This document shows, in pieces, positions 10,474 to 22,831 of a stretch of 64,000 nucleotides of DNA. Source of the DNA: Collybia mongolica (taxonomy: Eukaryota > Basidiomycota > Agaricomycetes > Agaricales > Clitocybaceae); NCBI GenBank assembly GCA_013420905.1, contig JAAXNY010000009.1, forward strand, positions 3,100,001 to 3,164,000, in the 5' to 3' direction. The position numbers and the translations under genes are program-made. Within the stretch, counting starts at the first letter, position 1; each line of letters starts with the position of its first letter. Below the pieces are notes generated by a model that saw only the letters and a list, made by a program, of their open reading frames with translations, ran no database searches and was not told the DNA's origin.

Positions 10474-13400
10474 TTATTCAACGTCCGCGTCGTCATCGTC
10501 TCCAGATTCTGACTCGTCGTCTGCCATCTCTATGCCATCCTCCAGGTGCAGGCTAGGGGGAGGCTTCTTGCTTTGCTGAGTGGGTGATGCAAAAGAACCA
10601 CTAGCGCTAGGTCTTCGAGCGCCCAGACCAAGCATATACATTGTGGACACTGTTCGAGCTCTCTGAGGCGTTTCTGGGATATGGACGTAGCTCGGCATGG
10701 GCACCTTCAGTCCCAAACCCGCAAAAGCATCTTTGGTCCCACCTCCTTGAAAGCCTTTTTTAGGTTGTGCTTGGAAGTTTAGTGATGGTGAATGTCGCAG
10801 CCTTGGGGTTGTCATCACATTTCCAAACGTGGGGGCCGGCCCAGGACTCGAGCGTGCGCCGGCAACAGGATTGGAAGTAGGAGTGTTCAAGATCCATGAC
10901 GACCAGCTGCCTCCGTTAGCTACAGGGGCAGTTGAGGGTGCAGTAGGAGATAACACTGGATCATAAACGGCAAGTTTCAGAGCTGCAATGTCGTGTTGGA
11001 TGTCGTCAAGCTTGCGCGTGAAATTTCCGAGCGCCCTCTCGACAGCAGGATCCGCGCCCGAGATAAAGTCCTCGATTTGGCGCTCAACCTCGGACTGGGT
11101 TGGAGCTGAATCAAAACCGCCAATATTTTCTTGTGGGGAGTGCGGTTGTGTGGATGGTGACGACAGGGCGCCAGGAACTGACAGCAAAGTTTCGAATCCG
11201 CGAGCCATAAGACTCTCGTCTGCCATACGGATCTCTAATTCCACACGTGCATCTTCGGTGTAGTCATTCAAGCGTTCCAGCGCCGTCCGAAGGATGTCGG
11301 GAGATGTCACCCTGTTTTTATCGAGGTGAGGAGCAGTACTGTTTGGTGAGGTTGATGTCATGTTGGCCTTCAGTGTCTCAAGGGCAAGGTGACAATCGCG
11401 GAAGGCGCGTTGCAGATCATCATAGCGGTGACCAACTTTAATGAGGTCTGCAAGTAAGGGGTGAGGCGATGCTTTGGGAATGTTAAGAAGGGGCGGCGAA
11501 ACAATATCTAGGGTTGTGGGTGTAGGGGGCGAAGAAGTAGGCTCATTGGATGATAAATCACCCGTCAATGGGGCGTTCTCCTTTGGTGGTGAGCGAGGGT
11601 TCTCCGCGTTGGGAGACTGATCGCCAGCTGGGGTTTGTTCTAATGGAGAGGGAAAGAGTGGTTTCTGGTTGGGGGCATTCTTTGGACTCGAATTTAGAGG
11701 AAGAGTAGGTTCCTCAAGTACTTCTACCTCCGAGGCCTGTGTTTCGGGGGACGATGGTTCTAGTGTCACTAAGGGTATTGGGCCGTGTTCAGATGCTTCA
11801 GGCACATAAGGCTTCCTGGAGGGGTCCGTAATAGCTTCATCTGAGGGTATCTGATTTTCTGGAACTCCAGGAGGGTTAAGATCAGAGCGGTCTACCAACG
11901 TCGGGATAGTTGACAAGGGCACCTCCTGGGTGCCTGTTTGTATATCATCAAAGTTTGGAGGTGAGAATTCAGCGCTCGCCTGTGGTAGGACAAGCGATTG
12001 CTCAGAGGGCGGGCTCTTTTCAAGTGTGATTTTTTCCATCTCATCTTGATGTGGTGATGGGAGGACAATCTCAATGGAAGGGGGAGGATCGGGGTGGATA
12101 GAGGGTGGATCAGGAGATAATTGTTTGTAACCTTCGCCTTCAGGTGTGGGTTGAAACGTGCTGACATCAACTAATGGTTCGACCACATTAGCTACTCCAT
12201 TCGTAGCTCTTCCAGTAGCGCCCTGACCACTAAATGTGGAGGAGGATTTGTTGACGTGGGCAAGCAGGCCCTCTAAATGAAATTTCTTCGCTGTTTCAAC
12301 CTCGAGCTCTTTCGACAATTCCTCGACAGCACTTCTAGCCAAAATAAGACGAGCAAGTGACCCAGAAGAAGTGGATGGGCCATCTATCGAGGAGAGCATT
12401 TCCCTTGCGCTATGTACCATCTCGCGGTGGAGCTCGGGTCCGTCTCTATCGCGTTCAAGCGTTTCTTCAGCACGCAAAAGCCATCGTTCAAGGCTCTCTC
12501 GGATTTTTTCTTCACGATTGACCATACGAATTCTCAGCGCTACTTCTCGTCGTCGACCATAGGTCTCCTTTAATATATCACCACCAATCTCGTCAAGTGC
12601 ATTTCGAAGCCTTTCGGCATCTGCCTCCGATGATCGAAGTTGCCCAGATACATTATACAATTGAGCTGATAGCGTGGTGACAGTCGCCGAATGTCGTACT
12701 TTCAAAGCCGTCATTGCATCCTGAAGAGTATCCGTTGACTTCTGAGAAAACTTCCTACATATTGGTAAGTCATGATTTGATGGGGTCGAACTCAAACATA
12801 CATGTATCTAGACACCATCTTCGCCGCAGCATTATCTTCGAGCCTCAGCTTTTGTAGTTCAAACAGTGCGTTCGCCAATTCGACTCTGCATTGCTCGGAA
12901 ACCTTCCTTTCAGCCTCGCACTTAGCTTCAGCAGTCTCCACTTCGGCATGGAGCCGAAGAAGCTCAGTCTGCAGCTTTTCCGTTTCACCAGAGAACTCTG
13001 CCAATAGCCTTTGAAGTCCGAATTTCCCTTGCGACAGGCTCTCAGACAGAGTCATCATGCCGATATTTGAAGTTGCATCCTCTTCAATATCACGAGTCGA
13101 GGTCGTTGAATTGGACCGTGAATGAGCGATTGGACCTTTCCCCGTTTTCGCATTCAGTGCCCGCACTAAATCGGCATATTCGTTTACGACGAGGTCTGAC
13201 ATCTTCACAGCTTCCTCCGCCGCTTTGACCTTCCACTCCAGCTCAAGCTCCCGAGCCTTTCCAGCCTCTTCTCGACCACGAGTCCGGGCTGCTAATTCAT
13301 AGGCGCCTTCCGCAGCATGTTTAACTTTAGTAGCTTCGCCCATAGCGTGGGTGAGTTCTGTGGTGCGATTTAGCAGGGCATCTTCTGTTAAAGAAAGTTT

Positions 13401-13785
13401 GTCGGAAAGTCTGCGAAGAGAGAGTGTCAGCTGTTGCACCTGCAATACCGCTGGGTGGGCTTGTGGTGACGCGTCGGGATGTGGGTTAGCTCGCAATATA
13501 GCTAATTCGGACCTGAGGGCATCGTTCTCGCGCTCCAGATGTGAGGCACGTTCTGAGGCCTTCGCGCTTTCCAAGGATTGGCGTTGTAGTTTGACCGAGG
13601 AAGAATGGGCCTCGTCCTTGATAAAAACAAGTCAGATGTGCGTGGAAAGAGTTGCCAGGGGATCCTGCCTGAAATCGAGAGACTGCGAGCCTCAAGCTTG
13701 ATATTTCTGAGAGTAGAGGGTGGTTATCATCGACGTTCAGGCCGTCACCCAGTTGCACCATCCTTGCGTCGCGACGTGCCAACAC
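10474..13785 (-). CDS. Long coiled-coil protein of unknown function
   Basis: Three exons fit: 13669-13785, 12802-13616 and 10474-12754, giving about 1070 aa. Residues ~20-480 are largely heptad-rich coiled coil, with Leu/Ala/Glu/Arg runs such as ASHLERENDALRSELAIL. A Pro/Ser/Glu-rich disordered segment of about 250 residues follows, then a shorter helical region. The tail is basic-Pro-rich and ends in a strongly acidic stretch, ESESGDDDDADVE. The intron at 12755-12801 is standard GT-AG. The first intron (13617-13668, 52 nt) has no usable GT; frame continuity needs a GC-AG intron beginning GCAGGA. The layout resembles a cytoskeletal, septation or vesicle-tether scaffold, but no signature identifies it, so no function is assigned. 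Confidence 0.75.
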
Positions 13786-13955
13786 CGATTGGATTATTTA
13801 CGTGGCAAATTTTATATTTGGTAACGTGCTTGGTCTATTGAGGCACGTGATCTCGTCATCGCGCACCAATTGGTTCACAAGAACAACCGTTGTAAAATGA
13901 GATTCGAGTATAGGATATAATGATAATACAAAAATTAGCAGCTAGAATAAAGGGT

Positions 13956-15488
13956 CTAAATCGCTGTCCTAGTCGTTACCAGCGTCCAACTATCATGTCG
14001 TATTATGACTGGCACAGGATGTGCAGAGGTTGTGCAAGGTCGTGGATAGAGTATCTCCGTATCAGAATCGGAATCACGAGACACATTATACGGCGGTGGG
14101 AGAAGACGACAACTAGTTACAGAGGTCATTAATAAGGCTCCCATGCGTATACTAAAACTACGAACCTTAAGCTTCGCGTCAGATTCTCGTGTGGCCGCCT
14201 CTTGATAGTCTCTTCCTATCTTGCGGAGTTCCGTCCGATCGTTCACCCTGGAAGAACGAATGATATGAGGCAACATCGAGATATTAACGTTGGGTATGAC
14301 TTACGATCCCAAGAAAGAAATGGCGAAAACTGGGACAAAAAGTCAGTGCAGTGCTTGGGCAAGTCATATGGAATGCACTCACTTCGCGTGAGGATTATGA
14401 ACACGACAATCCAGATAACTAAAAGAGTGTTAGGAGGGTTAGAAACAAGCGTGTGGAACTGAAGGGTGCTTACAATTGTCTGGCAGAGTTGCAAGTAATA
14501 TTGCGGCAACAATACCAGCAATACTATATTAAATTCAGTATCGGGACAAGAATAAAAGGGTACTTTCAATACCTAGTCAAGGCGCCGTTCTCTAGAAAAG
14601 TAACCGATAAGGAAAAACGTAACGCTATATACAAATTCGGTACTTACGTATTGTAGATAGAATGAGCTGGTCAAGCAACCGGATAGTCCTTGAAACGCAT
14701 AAAATCAGCTCTGGTGAACAACAAAACCCAGGATATGAACCCACTGTTCTCCTGCACGTTTCCGCGAAGTGTAGAAGTAATGGCATATCGACACCGCAAC
14801 GACGAAGTCCACCAATGCGCCGAAAGCCAGCAGCGGAATTAGTGGCCAGTCAGCCGCACGAGCGGGTCTCTCCCCCGCTTGATACTCAATGCAGGCGATG
14901 GTACTTGTGGATCCTGCCCATATCCATCCTCCCAATCGAACGAGTGCGCACGTCCAGAAGAATATAGCGAAAGCTATCTGCCCCGAAACTATCCTCAGGC
15001 GATGTGTGTAATAGGCCTTCATGTTGCTTGGTTAACACCTAGCGTCTTAATGATTTTTTGCGGCGGGGGCACTCACTTGAACGAAGGCAGCTATACTGCC
15101 ACTGAATATGATAGCGACACTAAACCCAGTTTGCAAGTTTTTCCCGTTGTTCTCCTTTGGAGCTATGTATTGAAGCACGGTCATGCTGAATAGACCGTGC
15201 GTTATGCTGATAGTATGAGCCAATTCTAGCAGCCTGCGGGCGAGTTAAAAGGTACCATATTATTGGTAGTTTGCTACTCACCAAATTAGAGTGACCTTCC
15301 CCGTAAACTAGTCAACTTATATGTCGTGTCCCAATAATGCTATCACATACCAGGCTCTTGATGATCCACCCATCGCGAGGAAATCTTCTAAAATATGTAT
15401 GTGTTTGCACGGTGCTGATACCGAATAGGAATGTGGAAATTATTACGCCGATTTCAAGTGCACCGACCGTTAAACTCGGGGGCGCCAT
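13956..15488 (-). CDS. DUF6534-type multi-span membrane protein, ten exons
   Basis: Ten exons fit with perfect phase: 15351-15488, 15282-15307, 15077-15233, 14745-15016, 14648-14688, 14573-14591, 14474-14523, 14383-14418, 14305-14329 and 13956-14247, giving 351 aa. The opening MAPPSLTVGALEIGVIISTF, the following TYFRRFPRDGWIIKSL, and the later AYYTHRLRIVSGQI and TIRLLDQLILSTI are hallmarks of a mushroom-expanded membrane family whose C-terminal part is DUF6534. About seven hydrophobic helices are visible, then a polar Ser-rich cytosolic tail. Exons 2, 6 and 9 are 26, 19 and 25 nt. The family has no established biochemical role; receptor- or sensor-like function is sometimes suggested from topology. 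The gene is intact despite its extreme fragmentation. Confidence 0.85.
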
Positions 15489-16054
15489 GGTAGGGAGTGA
15501 GTGCGGGGATTTGTGAAACAGGACCAAGGATCAACAAGCATGAGATTATATAGTAACGATAACTGGGGCCAATGCACCGACCAGTAACGCACAAATATGT
15601 GGCATTGGAATATTGTTTATACAACCATTGCAAGGGTCCTGCCCCTTAGGTGCGTGGCTGTTGGTTGGGAGTTCAGTATCACGGACAATAGGAAACAATG
15701 GCCGATGAAACGTGCTGTTTTCCGGGCCTCGAGAACTCGTAAATTATTGCGTGCAATGGGTCAGATCCTATTGTTGTTGAAGGCATTTTTCCGCTCTACT
15801 ATCCAAGTTGAGAGAACAATAGAAACCTGGGAAAACTGAGACGGAACAGAATGAAGTCATCGCCACGGGGTATCTTGAGGCAGGACGAGCAGTAAAAGAA
15901 GTAATACGTTTATTAGTTGTATGCAAGTGATATCTGCGAGTATTCGATTTCCTCCAACGAAGATACATATGTTGGTACCCCTACATAAAAAAAAAATGGC
16001 AGTCAGTTAAGAAGTGACGATACAGGGCCATGACGCACTAGTTAAAGCCACCAA
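15489..16054. other. Intergenic region, no gene seen
   Basis: About 570 bp between the start of the DUF6534-type gene and the stop of the mL54 gene. Open frames are short and unsupported. Confidence 0.5.
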
Positions 16055-16480
16055 TTACTGAGTCGACATAAAATTCCTATCCTTTATGCGACGTTGATTC
16101 TCCGTCTTTCTTCGGACCCTTTCTGCCTTTCCGCCGGGACCATCCTCAGGCCACACCTTCGGTTTTAGAACCGTCCAAAGCCATTCCGGGTATTGTTCGT
16201 CCGGCAGAGCAAGAACCGGGGCCTGTCCTTTCAGGTAGTTGATTCCAGTTAATATGGTGTCCGGGGCACACGACGACTGGGCCAGCGCTGGAGCTGAAGA
16301 GAACAAACAAAACGGTTAGAACAATAGAAAATATTGAGAACACAAACACCAACCCGCCGAAGCGCCTTTCTTAGGCTTTTGTATTGCATTAGCTACCGCA
16401 GGAGCAGCATCTGTAGCGATTCCACGAGTTCTACAGAGTCGACAGAGTTGTGGTCGCTGCAACGCACGGAGGAAGGACAT
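16055..16480 (-). CDS. MRPL37: Mitochondrial large ribosomal subunit protein mL54
   Basis: Two exons, 16354-16480 and 16055-16293, give 121 aa, close to the family size. The Arg-rich, acid-poor N-terminus (MSFLRALQRPQLCRLCRTRG) suits a mitochondrial targeting peptide. The mature part carries the mL54 core: SSCAPDTILTGINYLKGQ, ALPDEQYPEWLWTVL, and the C-terminal ENQRRIKDRNFMSTQ. The protein is a structural component of the mitochondrial 54S large subunit. The ATG at 16480 is preferred to one nine codons upstream because it starts the targeting peptide. The intron is a standard 60-nt GT-AG. Confidence 0.88.
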
Positions 16481-16807
16481 TTGTGTGACGTGACAAGTTT
16501 TGGTCACGCGTTTGGTGACCGGACCCGCAATTTGATGAGCGAGTCATTTCGCGTATGTAAAACGCGTCCAAGGCTTGTTCGACTTCTCGTCCCACAACCA
16601 GCCCCGTCTACTTTGTTCCTCGCAAACGTTAAAATGACAATACTATTGGTTTTAAGTATTAAATGCTAATTCCAGTTGATAGATACAAGCACTACAAGAG
16701 TGCATCAAGACTCAAATATACAATTATCGATGTTCGTGTTTTGTCGCCGTTCAAGATTAAAGCATAAGTTTCAAGAACTTCAAGACCAAGCTTGATAATA
16801 GACTTCT

Positions 16808-17404
16808 TCATTTGCTCAAGTCGAAATGAGGATCCACCCCCACGTTCTTGACTGGGTGAACTCTATGTTCGCGATATTTGCGTAGCAAAGATAAGAATAG
16901 ACGCTGAATCAAGGCTCGTAAGTCAACGTGCTGAGTTAATCCTTAACAAGGCGTACCCATAACCACTGTAAACGCTTTGGTTGCCCCCTAGCTTGAACAC
17001 CGTTACGTTTATCATCTTTTTCAGTTGCGCAACCGTGGTCTGACTGCATGGACTTTGCATCAATTATTTCAATCTCCTCATCTTCAAAAATATCGGGCTG
17101 TTCTGCGGGTGAGCATATGAAGAACTTGATGGAAGGTACATCCACGTGCCAAGAGAAAACTTTGGTCATATTCAATACTCTCTCGCCCCCGAAGATCAAT
17201 TGTTTTCTGTGGAGGCACAACAATCAAACAGGTGTTAATTGAAGTTAGGGCACGTCTAATCCATACCATCAAATCCGGGGCTGATTCTCTATAATAAGGC
17301 CCGTAGTTTTCGACACGGGTTCGCCGGTAGTAGTCCGGAAGGGAAAATGAATCACGCCTGGAAGTGACAGCCAGGGTAAAGGAAGGGAGAGTTCGGCGAG
17401 GCAT
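16808..17404 (-). CDS. Copy A of an unrecognised ~145-aa protein family
   Basis: Four exons fit: 17267-17404, 17150-17206, 16957-17097 and 16808-16903, giving 143 aa. I do not recognise the family. Exon 1 (MPRRTLPSFTLAVTSRRD, then FSLPDYYRRTRVENYGPYY) is basic and aromatic. Exon 2 is KTIDLRGRESIEYDQSFLL. Exon 3 opens with the acidic PDIFEDEEIEI and turns Lys/Arg-rich. Exon 4 (RLFLSLLRKYREHRVH) is amphipathic. No signal peptide or clear membrane span is present. Intron 2 (17098-17149) begins GC, not GT; reading it as GC-AG gives the same joined product as the GT-AG version in copy C. All three copies are open throughout with the same phases, which argues for a real, selected gene. The basic/acidic/basic layout could suit a nuclear or nucleic-acid-associated protein, but that is speculation. 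Confidence 0.68.
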
Positions 17405-17517
17405 AATTTGTGATTTAAGGATAGTGTAGCGTAGTTTTCGCTGTTAGAATGGCGGTAAAAAAGACAAAAGAGAGTGAGATGGTGAGTGGGGAGGAAAAGA
17501 GGTCCAAGGTGAAATAA

Positions 17518-17662
17518 GGTCCCCGCTCCCTTTTAAGGCCCTTATCGAAGTCCCAAACACGCGGCCTTGCGAGTCATCCAATAAATACAAACGAGCCCTG
17601 AACCGTGCGACGTCAGCCCGATTAAGGTATCCATGTGGAGATTTCTGAGGGCTTAGCCCCAA
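17518..17662 (-). promoter_or_regulatory. Conserved promoter block of unit A gene
   Basis: Just upstream of the copy A start codon lies a block nearly identical in all three units. It runs from ggtccccgc and a (t)ttaaggg TATA-like element, through aagtcccaaacacgcgg, catccaataaa (a CCAAT box on the plus strand) and caaacgagccct, to tatccatgtggaga. It is better conserved than the flanking sequence, as expected of a functional promoter. Confidence 0.55.
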
Positions 17663-17663
17663 T

Positions 17664-20600
17664 CAATTGACTCCATAAAGTTTCCGTGAAACGGCGAACT
17701 GCAGCAATGACCAACAGCGGTGTTAAATAGAGGGAACCTCCCATGCATGGGGGAACACAAGTCGTACAACAGGCCAGGTTTGATGCGACCTGTTATTCCG
17801 GGACGAAAGCACAACGTCCGAATTACGAATGGCTTTATGAACATCGACGTCGTTGAACTCTCGCGGGGGGGGCCGCTCGTGAGGGTGCCTTTTCATCCCT
17901 TACCAGGACGTGTGCGTATCGTCTCTGGGTAGGCCTTTTAGCTCTTGACCAGACAACAATTCGGCAAGGAGGCACCACGATCCGGAGGAGCTTCAACAAT
18001 ACATGATCCCATGCGGGGGCGGATAGATTGAATGAACCTGTATCTAAACACGAATAAGCGGTAAACCACGGCACAACCACCCGAAGAGAAATGGAAAAAT
18101 AGGAGACTGCAAGGCCGGGGACAACCAGGAACCAAACCGAAGTTTGGCCCGCAGAAACGACCTTCAAAGAGGGTCTCTTGCATAACGAGCAAGTCCATAA
18201 CTCCTGCCCGTCTTACTACGAGCCGTAGCCTCAGGAGACGCGTCCCAACGCCCTCAACACGGGCGATAGGACTGGTGCCGCGCTTGGACCACGCGTGACG
18301 CATATCACGGGATGTGACATTGTCACGTCCATATAGCTCGCGACCGAGTGAGTCAAGTCTCCACCAATTGAATGGAAAGCCCCACCCCCTAACGAACGCT
18401 TGAAGAATGCTCGTGTGACATGCAAGACCTTTTATGACCCCCCAAGAGAAAGACTGCATCAAGAACAACAAGCCCAGCACGTCAATATGCCAGAGTCTGC
18501 ATCAAGCTCTCAAGAGGAATACATGAACCCGAAGACATGAAGCGCCGCCTCTGAAGCAGCATCTACAGAGAAAAGGAATACGGCATCACGAAAATCCTGA
18601 AAAAGCAAGGAAACTCACCTCAAGTGGCTAATTTGTCTGAGTAAACTGCGTGCGGCGAAAAGAATTGGCGTCCATGTGAAGGACGCAGCGGCACCCAACG
18701 CCAATGAAGATCTGCGTAGAACACTGCGGATGCAAGAAACCTCCGCACCGATACTCCAGCTGAATTACTTCAGCGGCTGGGAATTAAGTTGGTTCTGACG
18801 CCGAACCCTCTGCCCTCGATCCCTCTGCCCTGTAGGTGAATTTCTCGTTCGAAATTCACGATATTGTATGTTGCACGAATGACCATGTGCTTTTGAATTA
18901 TCCCCGCCGTTATGTTCTGGCGACGCAAGGCTCGGTTCAAGATCCAAGATGGTGGTGATATAGAAGAGTGAAGCATCAAGAAAGGCTGAGCCACCAATAC
19001 TTGCCAGAAAAGCAAATAGCCAAGAAAAATCGACACTCTTCAACATTGAAGCCTAAGAAATAAGCAAATCTCTATGAGCTGCCGGAGTTTGAGTGAGTCA
19101 AGGTCATCATGGATGTGTTCAAGCGTTTGAAACAAATGAAGCCGGTTTGCAAATTGCGAATTTCAAAGTCCTTCAACCGGTTTGTGGGCTTCATTGATTT
19201 TTTCTGACGGCTCTCAGCCCTTTGTTGGTCTCTGGGAATCCCAACCCTCCGCGATAATCTCCAAGCACTGTGAAGTCGTTTCATTCTTCAAGCCACCGTC
19301 AAAAATTCGGCCATCAAGAGCCGCAAATCATTCTACCAATATTTACGGGTAAAACGGGTGATCCAGAACCCCACGACTTGCCTGCCGTCACCCTTCGACA
19401 GATACTCCCGGGGACCATCGTCTCAACGTATTTACTAGCCTCATGGATACAAATCGCTGGACGTCGTTATCATTTTGGGTGGTGCCGAGTAGTAGAGATG
19501 AGAAGAGAATATCAAGCTTGCCAGGATAGTGAGAGTCTGTGGTTTTCTACCGTGTTAATAGTCTCATTTCATTTTTTCATTATCGTCCAACAGCCCAAGG
19601 ACGAATTTGAACGCCTTGTTTTCTCGCTCAGAGCTTCTCAGAACCTTAGATCACGTATGGAGCAGCATCTCAGTCATCGACTCGTTAACGAACAGTTTCC
19701 CAACATATCGCAATAACTGAGCAAGTCCACACAAGAAGTCCAAGCGTATCACGTCCTTATTGCGCTTTGCGCGTCGACTGCAACGTGTTCAACATACCTT
19801 CGGATATACAAGTATCTCAAAAGGGTTCTCTCTGCCGATAACAAATCATCAAAGACGATGGTGACATTCTCCGTCAACCCCCTCGGACACCCTCAATAGT
19901 GAAATCCGTAATTTGTCCTTCATCCGATACACCACACATCTCTACTTTAGACCCAGCAGACGCTGGCACAGAATATAGGAAGACGACCGCGCCAAACTGT
20001 TCGGAATACCCACCGTAGTCGGGCCCGATATAGCTCTATCTCAGGCAAGGGCCTCCCACGTTTTCACCAAACATACCTTGCTACATAACCTTGTGGCAGA
20101 TCCGACGATTGGGCGCACTGCATCCCCTCCCACCGCGTCACTTTCAAACGCAGGCGAAGGCTCAACTCTCATGCTTAGGGTCACATCATTCAGCATCTTT
20201 AAACTTCCAAGAGTACCTCCTAGCAAACACCATATGTCAGAACGATATTCGTATCCGCCTTCATGAATAATTTAGAATCGATATCCAAAACTACCGAATG
20301 TAAGGCGTTAGTCCATCATTAACCGAACCCAATCAATTGCCGCATCCAATCAGTCGGCGCGCTCCAATAGATCCCGACGATGCTTAAGCAAGTCCTCCGA
20401 GTTAGTTGGGTTGGAAAAGTACCTGATTAAGCTTCAGGTCGGAATTTATCATAAAAAAACACGCCCCAAGATACGAAGAACCAATTTGAGGTGAAAAAGC
20501 TATTATCAACCGATATCTACTGCAGCGGAAGGCCAGCAGCAAGTATCAGGGTCCTTTGTCCTGGTATCATCTCCTACAACCACCATTGCTGCAATATGAG

Positions 20601-21300
20601 AATTGCATTTTACCAAAAGTGGGATGGCTTTGGTGGTTTGATTCATTGGCGTTAACTGCCATAGCCAAGTTTGGATATCATCCTGGAATGTGCTGGGTCC
20701 GCCGGGGTTTTGTCTGGAAAATCTAAAATCAGTTGATCTCAGCGCCCTCCACCCAAACAATGCCACAACCGCGGTGGCAGTTCTACAATGATGGGTTGAT
20801 GACATCGGCCTGGTCGCATGCTTAAAAGCCCTTCAGCGTTGGTTGTTCATCGACAATAGACGTTCAGTTGTAAAAATGGTCCAGACTTTCCCTATCGGGA
20901 CCCAGAGGAAATGAGCCCGCCCTTTCTTGCCTCTGTCTCAATGAAACTTCGCAAAAATTTCATGGCATCCCATATCATCTTGGTGGCTGCCTTCCAGTCA
21001 TTCACAGATATTGTCCGTCATAGCTTTCCGTACCTCGTCGCCTGCCCCCTCCGTCAACTGCCTGGCCAATAGTATCAAGGTCCGGCTCTACTACTCTATC
21101 CCGGTTTCCTCAAATTCCTCTGTCTGGCCATTGACACCGTTGGCTACGATGTTATTGGTGGCGTCCCCGCCAAATCTTTTCGCCTCACCAAATAATCATG
21201 CCAACTTGAATTCGGACAGCGTCGATGACTATGGGGACCAGTCCAACTTAGCTTTTTTGTTCCAATCCCAGCAATCAATTTGAACCTACAAGCAAGTCCC
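17664..21300. other. Remainder of unit A: degenerate, no intact gene seen
   Basis: Several minus-strand open frames have counterparts in unit B and partly in unit C, but with stops and frame shifts. An example is an open stretch ending at a GTGAGT-like donor at 18614-18619 (residues like RRSSLALGAAAS), and one with LEIIAEGWDSQR near 19250. This pattern fits a decayed multi-exon gene duplicated along with the intact one. A product is not recognisable. The rest to 21.3 kb shows only short open frames. Confidence 0.35.
18314..18326. promoter_or_regulatory. Perfect 6-bp inverted repeat with 1-nt spacer, unit A
   Basis: gtgaca-t-tgtcac, followed by gtccat. The same 13 nt recur at the equivalent place in units B and C while nearby sequence has diverged. 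The symmetry suits a dimeric DNA-binding protein, but no factor is identified. Confidence 0.4.
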
Positions 21301-21952
21301 GTTCAAAGGCTCAATCGTGCGATGAATTGAGGAGTGGGGCGTAAGGATAGCCGCGGAAAACATTTGTCTAGTGCAAAAAACACATCCGAGGGCCCTGATC
21401 GGGGGGAAGAGTGCCAAGAACGTTAACCCAATTGCCTTCTACTCAAAACCCGACGCCCGACGCCCGACGCCCGACCCGATATGACCACCTCAATGCCATC
21501 ACGCGGCGATTCGCGCCACTCTATGTAAATACGCACAATGGAGGTACGATCGTGAACAAGAACAAAAAACAAGCCAGGAGGATTGCTCCTTGTGGGTATG
21601 TCCGGGTCGGGCTTGGTGTTTGGACTTTTGGACGGTGGAGTGAGCACTGGGCACTGGGCACTGAGATATCGGTGAGGCTAAACATATCGTCCGTCAATAT
21701 GATGAGTCGTTTTCCGTATACGCGTTTAGCGACTTCTTGTCACACGGACGCCTCCAAGATTACTTCGTTCTACAAACGCTGAAATGACATTACCATTAAG
21801 GTTTATTTACTGCTAATTCCGACTGTAGATACAAGCACTGCAAAGAGTGCGACAAGCTCAGATATACAATTATCGACGTTCGTGTTTTGCCACTGTTGAA
21901 GCCTAAAGTATACGATTCAAACCTCCAAGACCAAGCCCAAAGGACAACGTTC

Positions 21953-22560
21953 CTAATTATTCAGATCGAAATCAGGATCAAGCTCCCCATTCTTGACTGA
22001 GTGAACTTTGTGTCCACGGTACTTGCGCAGCAATGATAAGAATAGGCACTGGATGATGGTCCATGAGTCAGCGTGCGAAGTCAAATCAATTGTGGGACGT
22101 ACCCACAACCACCGCAAACGCTTCGGTTGCCCTCTAGCTTGACTCTCCTCACGTTCTTCCTCTTTTCCATTTGCACAGCCGCAACGGGTTGACACAGAGT
22201 CTGACCGCATAGACTTTGTGTCGACTATCTCAATCTCCTCGTCTTCGAATATATCAGGCTGTGGTAGAGATAAGAAGACGGAGAACCCAAACGCAAGGTG
22301 TGTGTCCACGTGCCAAGAGAAAACTCTGGTCATACTCCATGCTCTCTCGTCCCCTAAGATCAATCGTTTTCTGTAAGGATAATGATCAGGTCAGCCTTAG
22401 TTGGGGTGTAATGAATTCATACCATCAAATCTGGGGCTGATTCTCTAAAATAACGGCCGTAGTTTTCGACGCGGGTTTGTCGGTAGTAGTCCGGGAGGGA
22501 GAAGGAATCACGCCGAGAAGAGATAGCCAGAGCGAACGAAGGAAGGGTTCTGGAAGGCAT
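21953..22560 (-). CDS. Copy B of the unrecognised ~145-aa protein family
   Basis: Four exons: 22423-22560, 22314-22370, 22103-22258 and 21953-22048, giving 148 aa. Exons 1, 2 and 4 match copies A and C in length exactly (46, 19 and 31 aa). Only exon 3 varies (52 aa here), through extra residues between the acidic PDIFEDEEIEI motif and the basic QARGQPKRLRWLW motif. Intron 2 (22259-22313) starts GCACGT, so it is another GC-AG intron. The other two introns are GT-AG. Nothing in the sequence indicates pseudogenisation. Confidence 0.68.
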
Positions 22561-22685
22561 AATTTGTGTTTTAACGAGAGTGTATATTGTAGTTGTTCAC
22601 TGTCCTTTGACGGGAATGGTGAAAAGGAGGAAAAAGAGAGTGAGCTGGTGGGTGGGGAGGAGAAAAAATGTCCCAGGTAAAAATA

Positions 22686-22830
22686 AGGTCCCCGCGCCCT
22701 TTAAGGGGCCTATCGAAGTCCCAAACACGCGGCGGCGCGAGTCATCCAATAAACACAAACGAGCCCTAGATCGTGCGACGCCAGCCCGATTAGGGTATCC
22801 ATGTGGAGACTTCTGAGGGCTTGGTCCGAA
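22686..22830 (-). promoter_or_regulatory. Conserved promoter block of unit B gene
   Basis: Same block as in unit A: ccctttaaggggcc, aagtcccaaacacgcggcgg, catccaataaacacaaacga and gggtatccatgtggagac, in the same order, ending about 270 nt upstream of the copy B ATG. Confidence 0.55.
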
Positions 22831-22831
22831 T

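Larger units (their letters stand above)
16500..21300. repeat. Unit A of a tandem triplicated segment
   Basis: First of three diverged direct repeats; boundaries are approximate. Landmarks occur in the same order and orientation in all three: a head block with tttgttcctcgcaaacgt (about 16613), a four-exon leftward gene, a promoter block with a CCAAT box, a 13-nt inverted repeat, a tract with tgtaggtgaatttctcg near 18831, a tract with gaatttcaaagtccttcaa near 19158, and (c)taatcaat-rich sequence near 20330. Start-codon distances are 5156 nt (A to B) and 4691 nt (B to C). No terminal repeats, transposase or reverse transcriptase is visible, so this looks like segmental tandem duplication, not a transposon. 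Confidence 0.8.
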
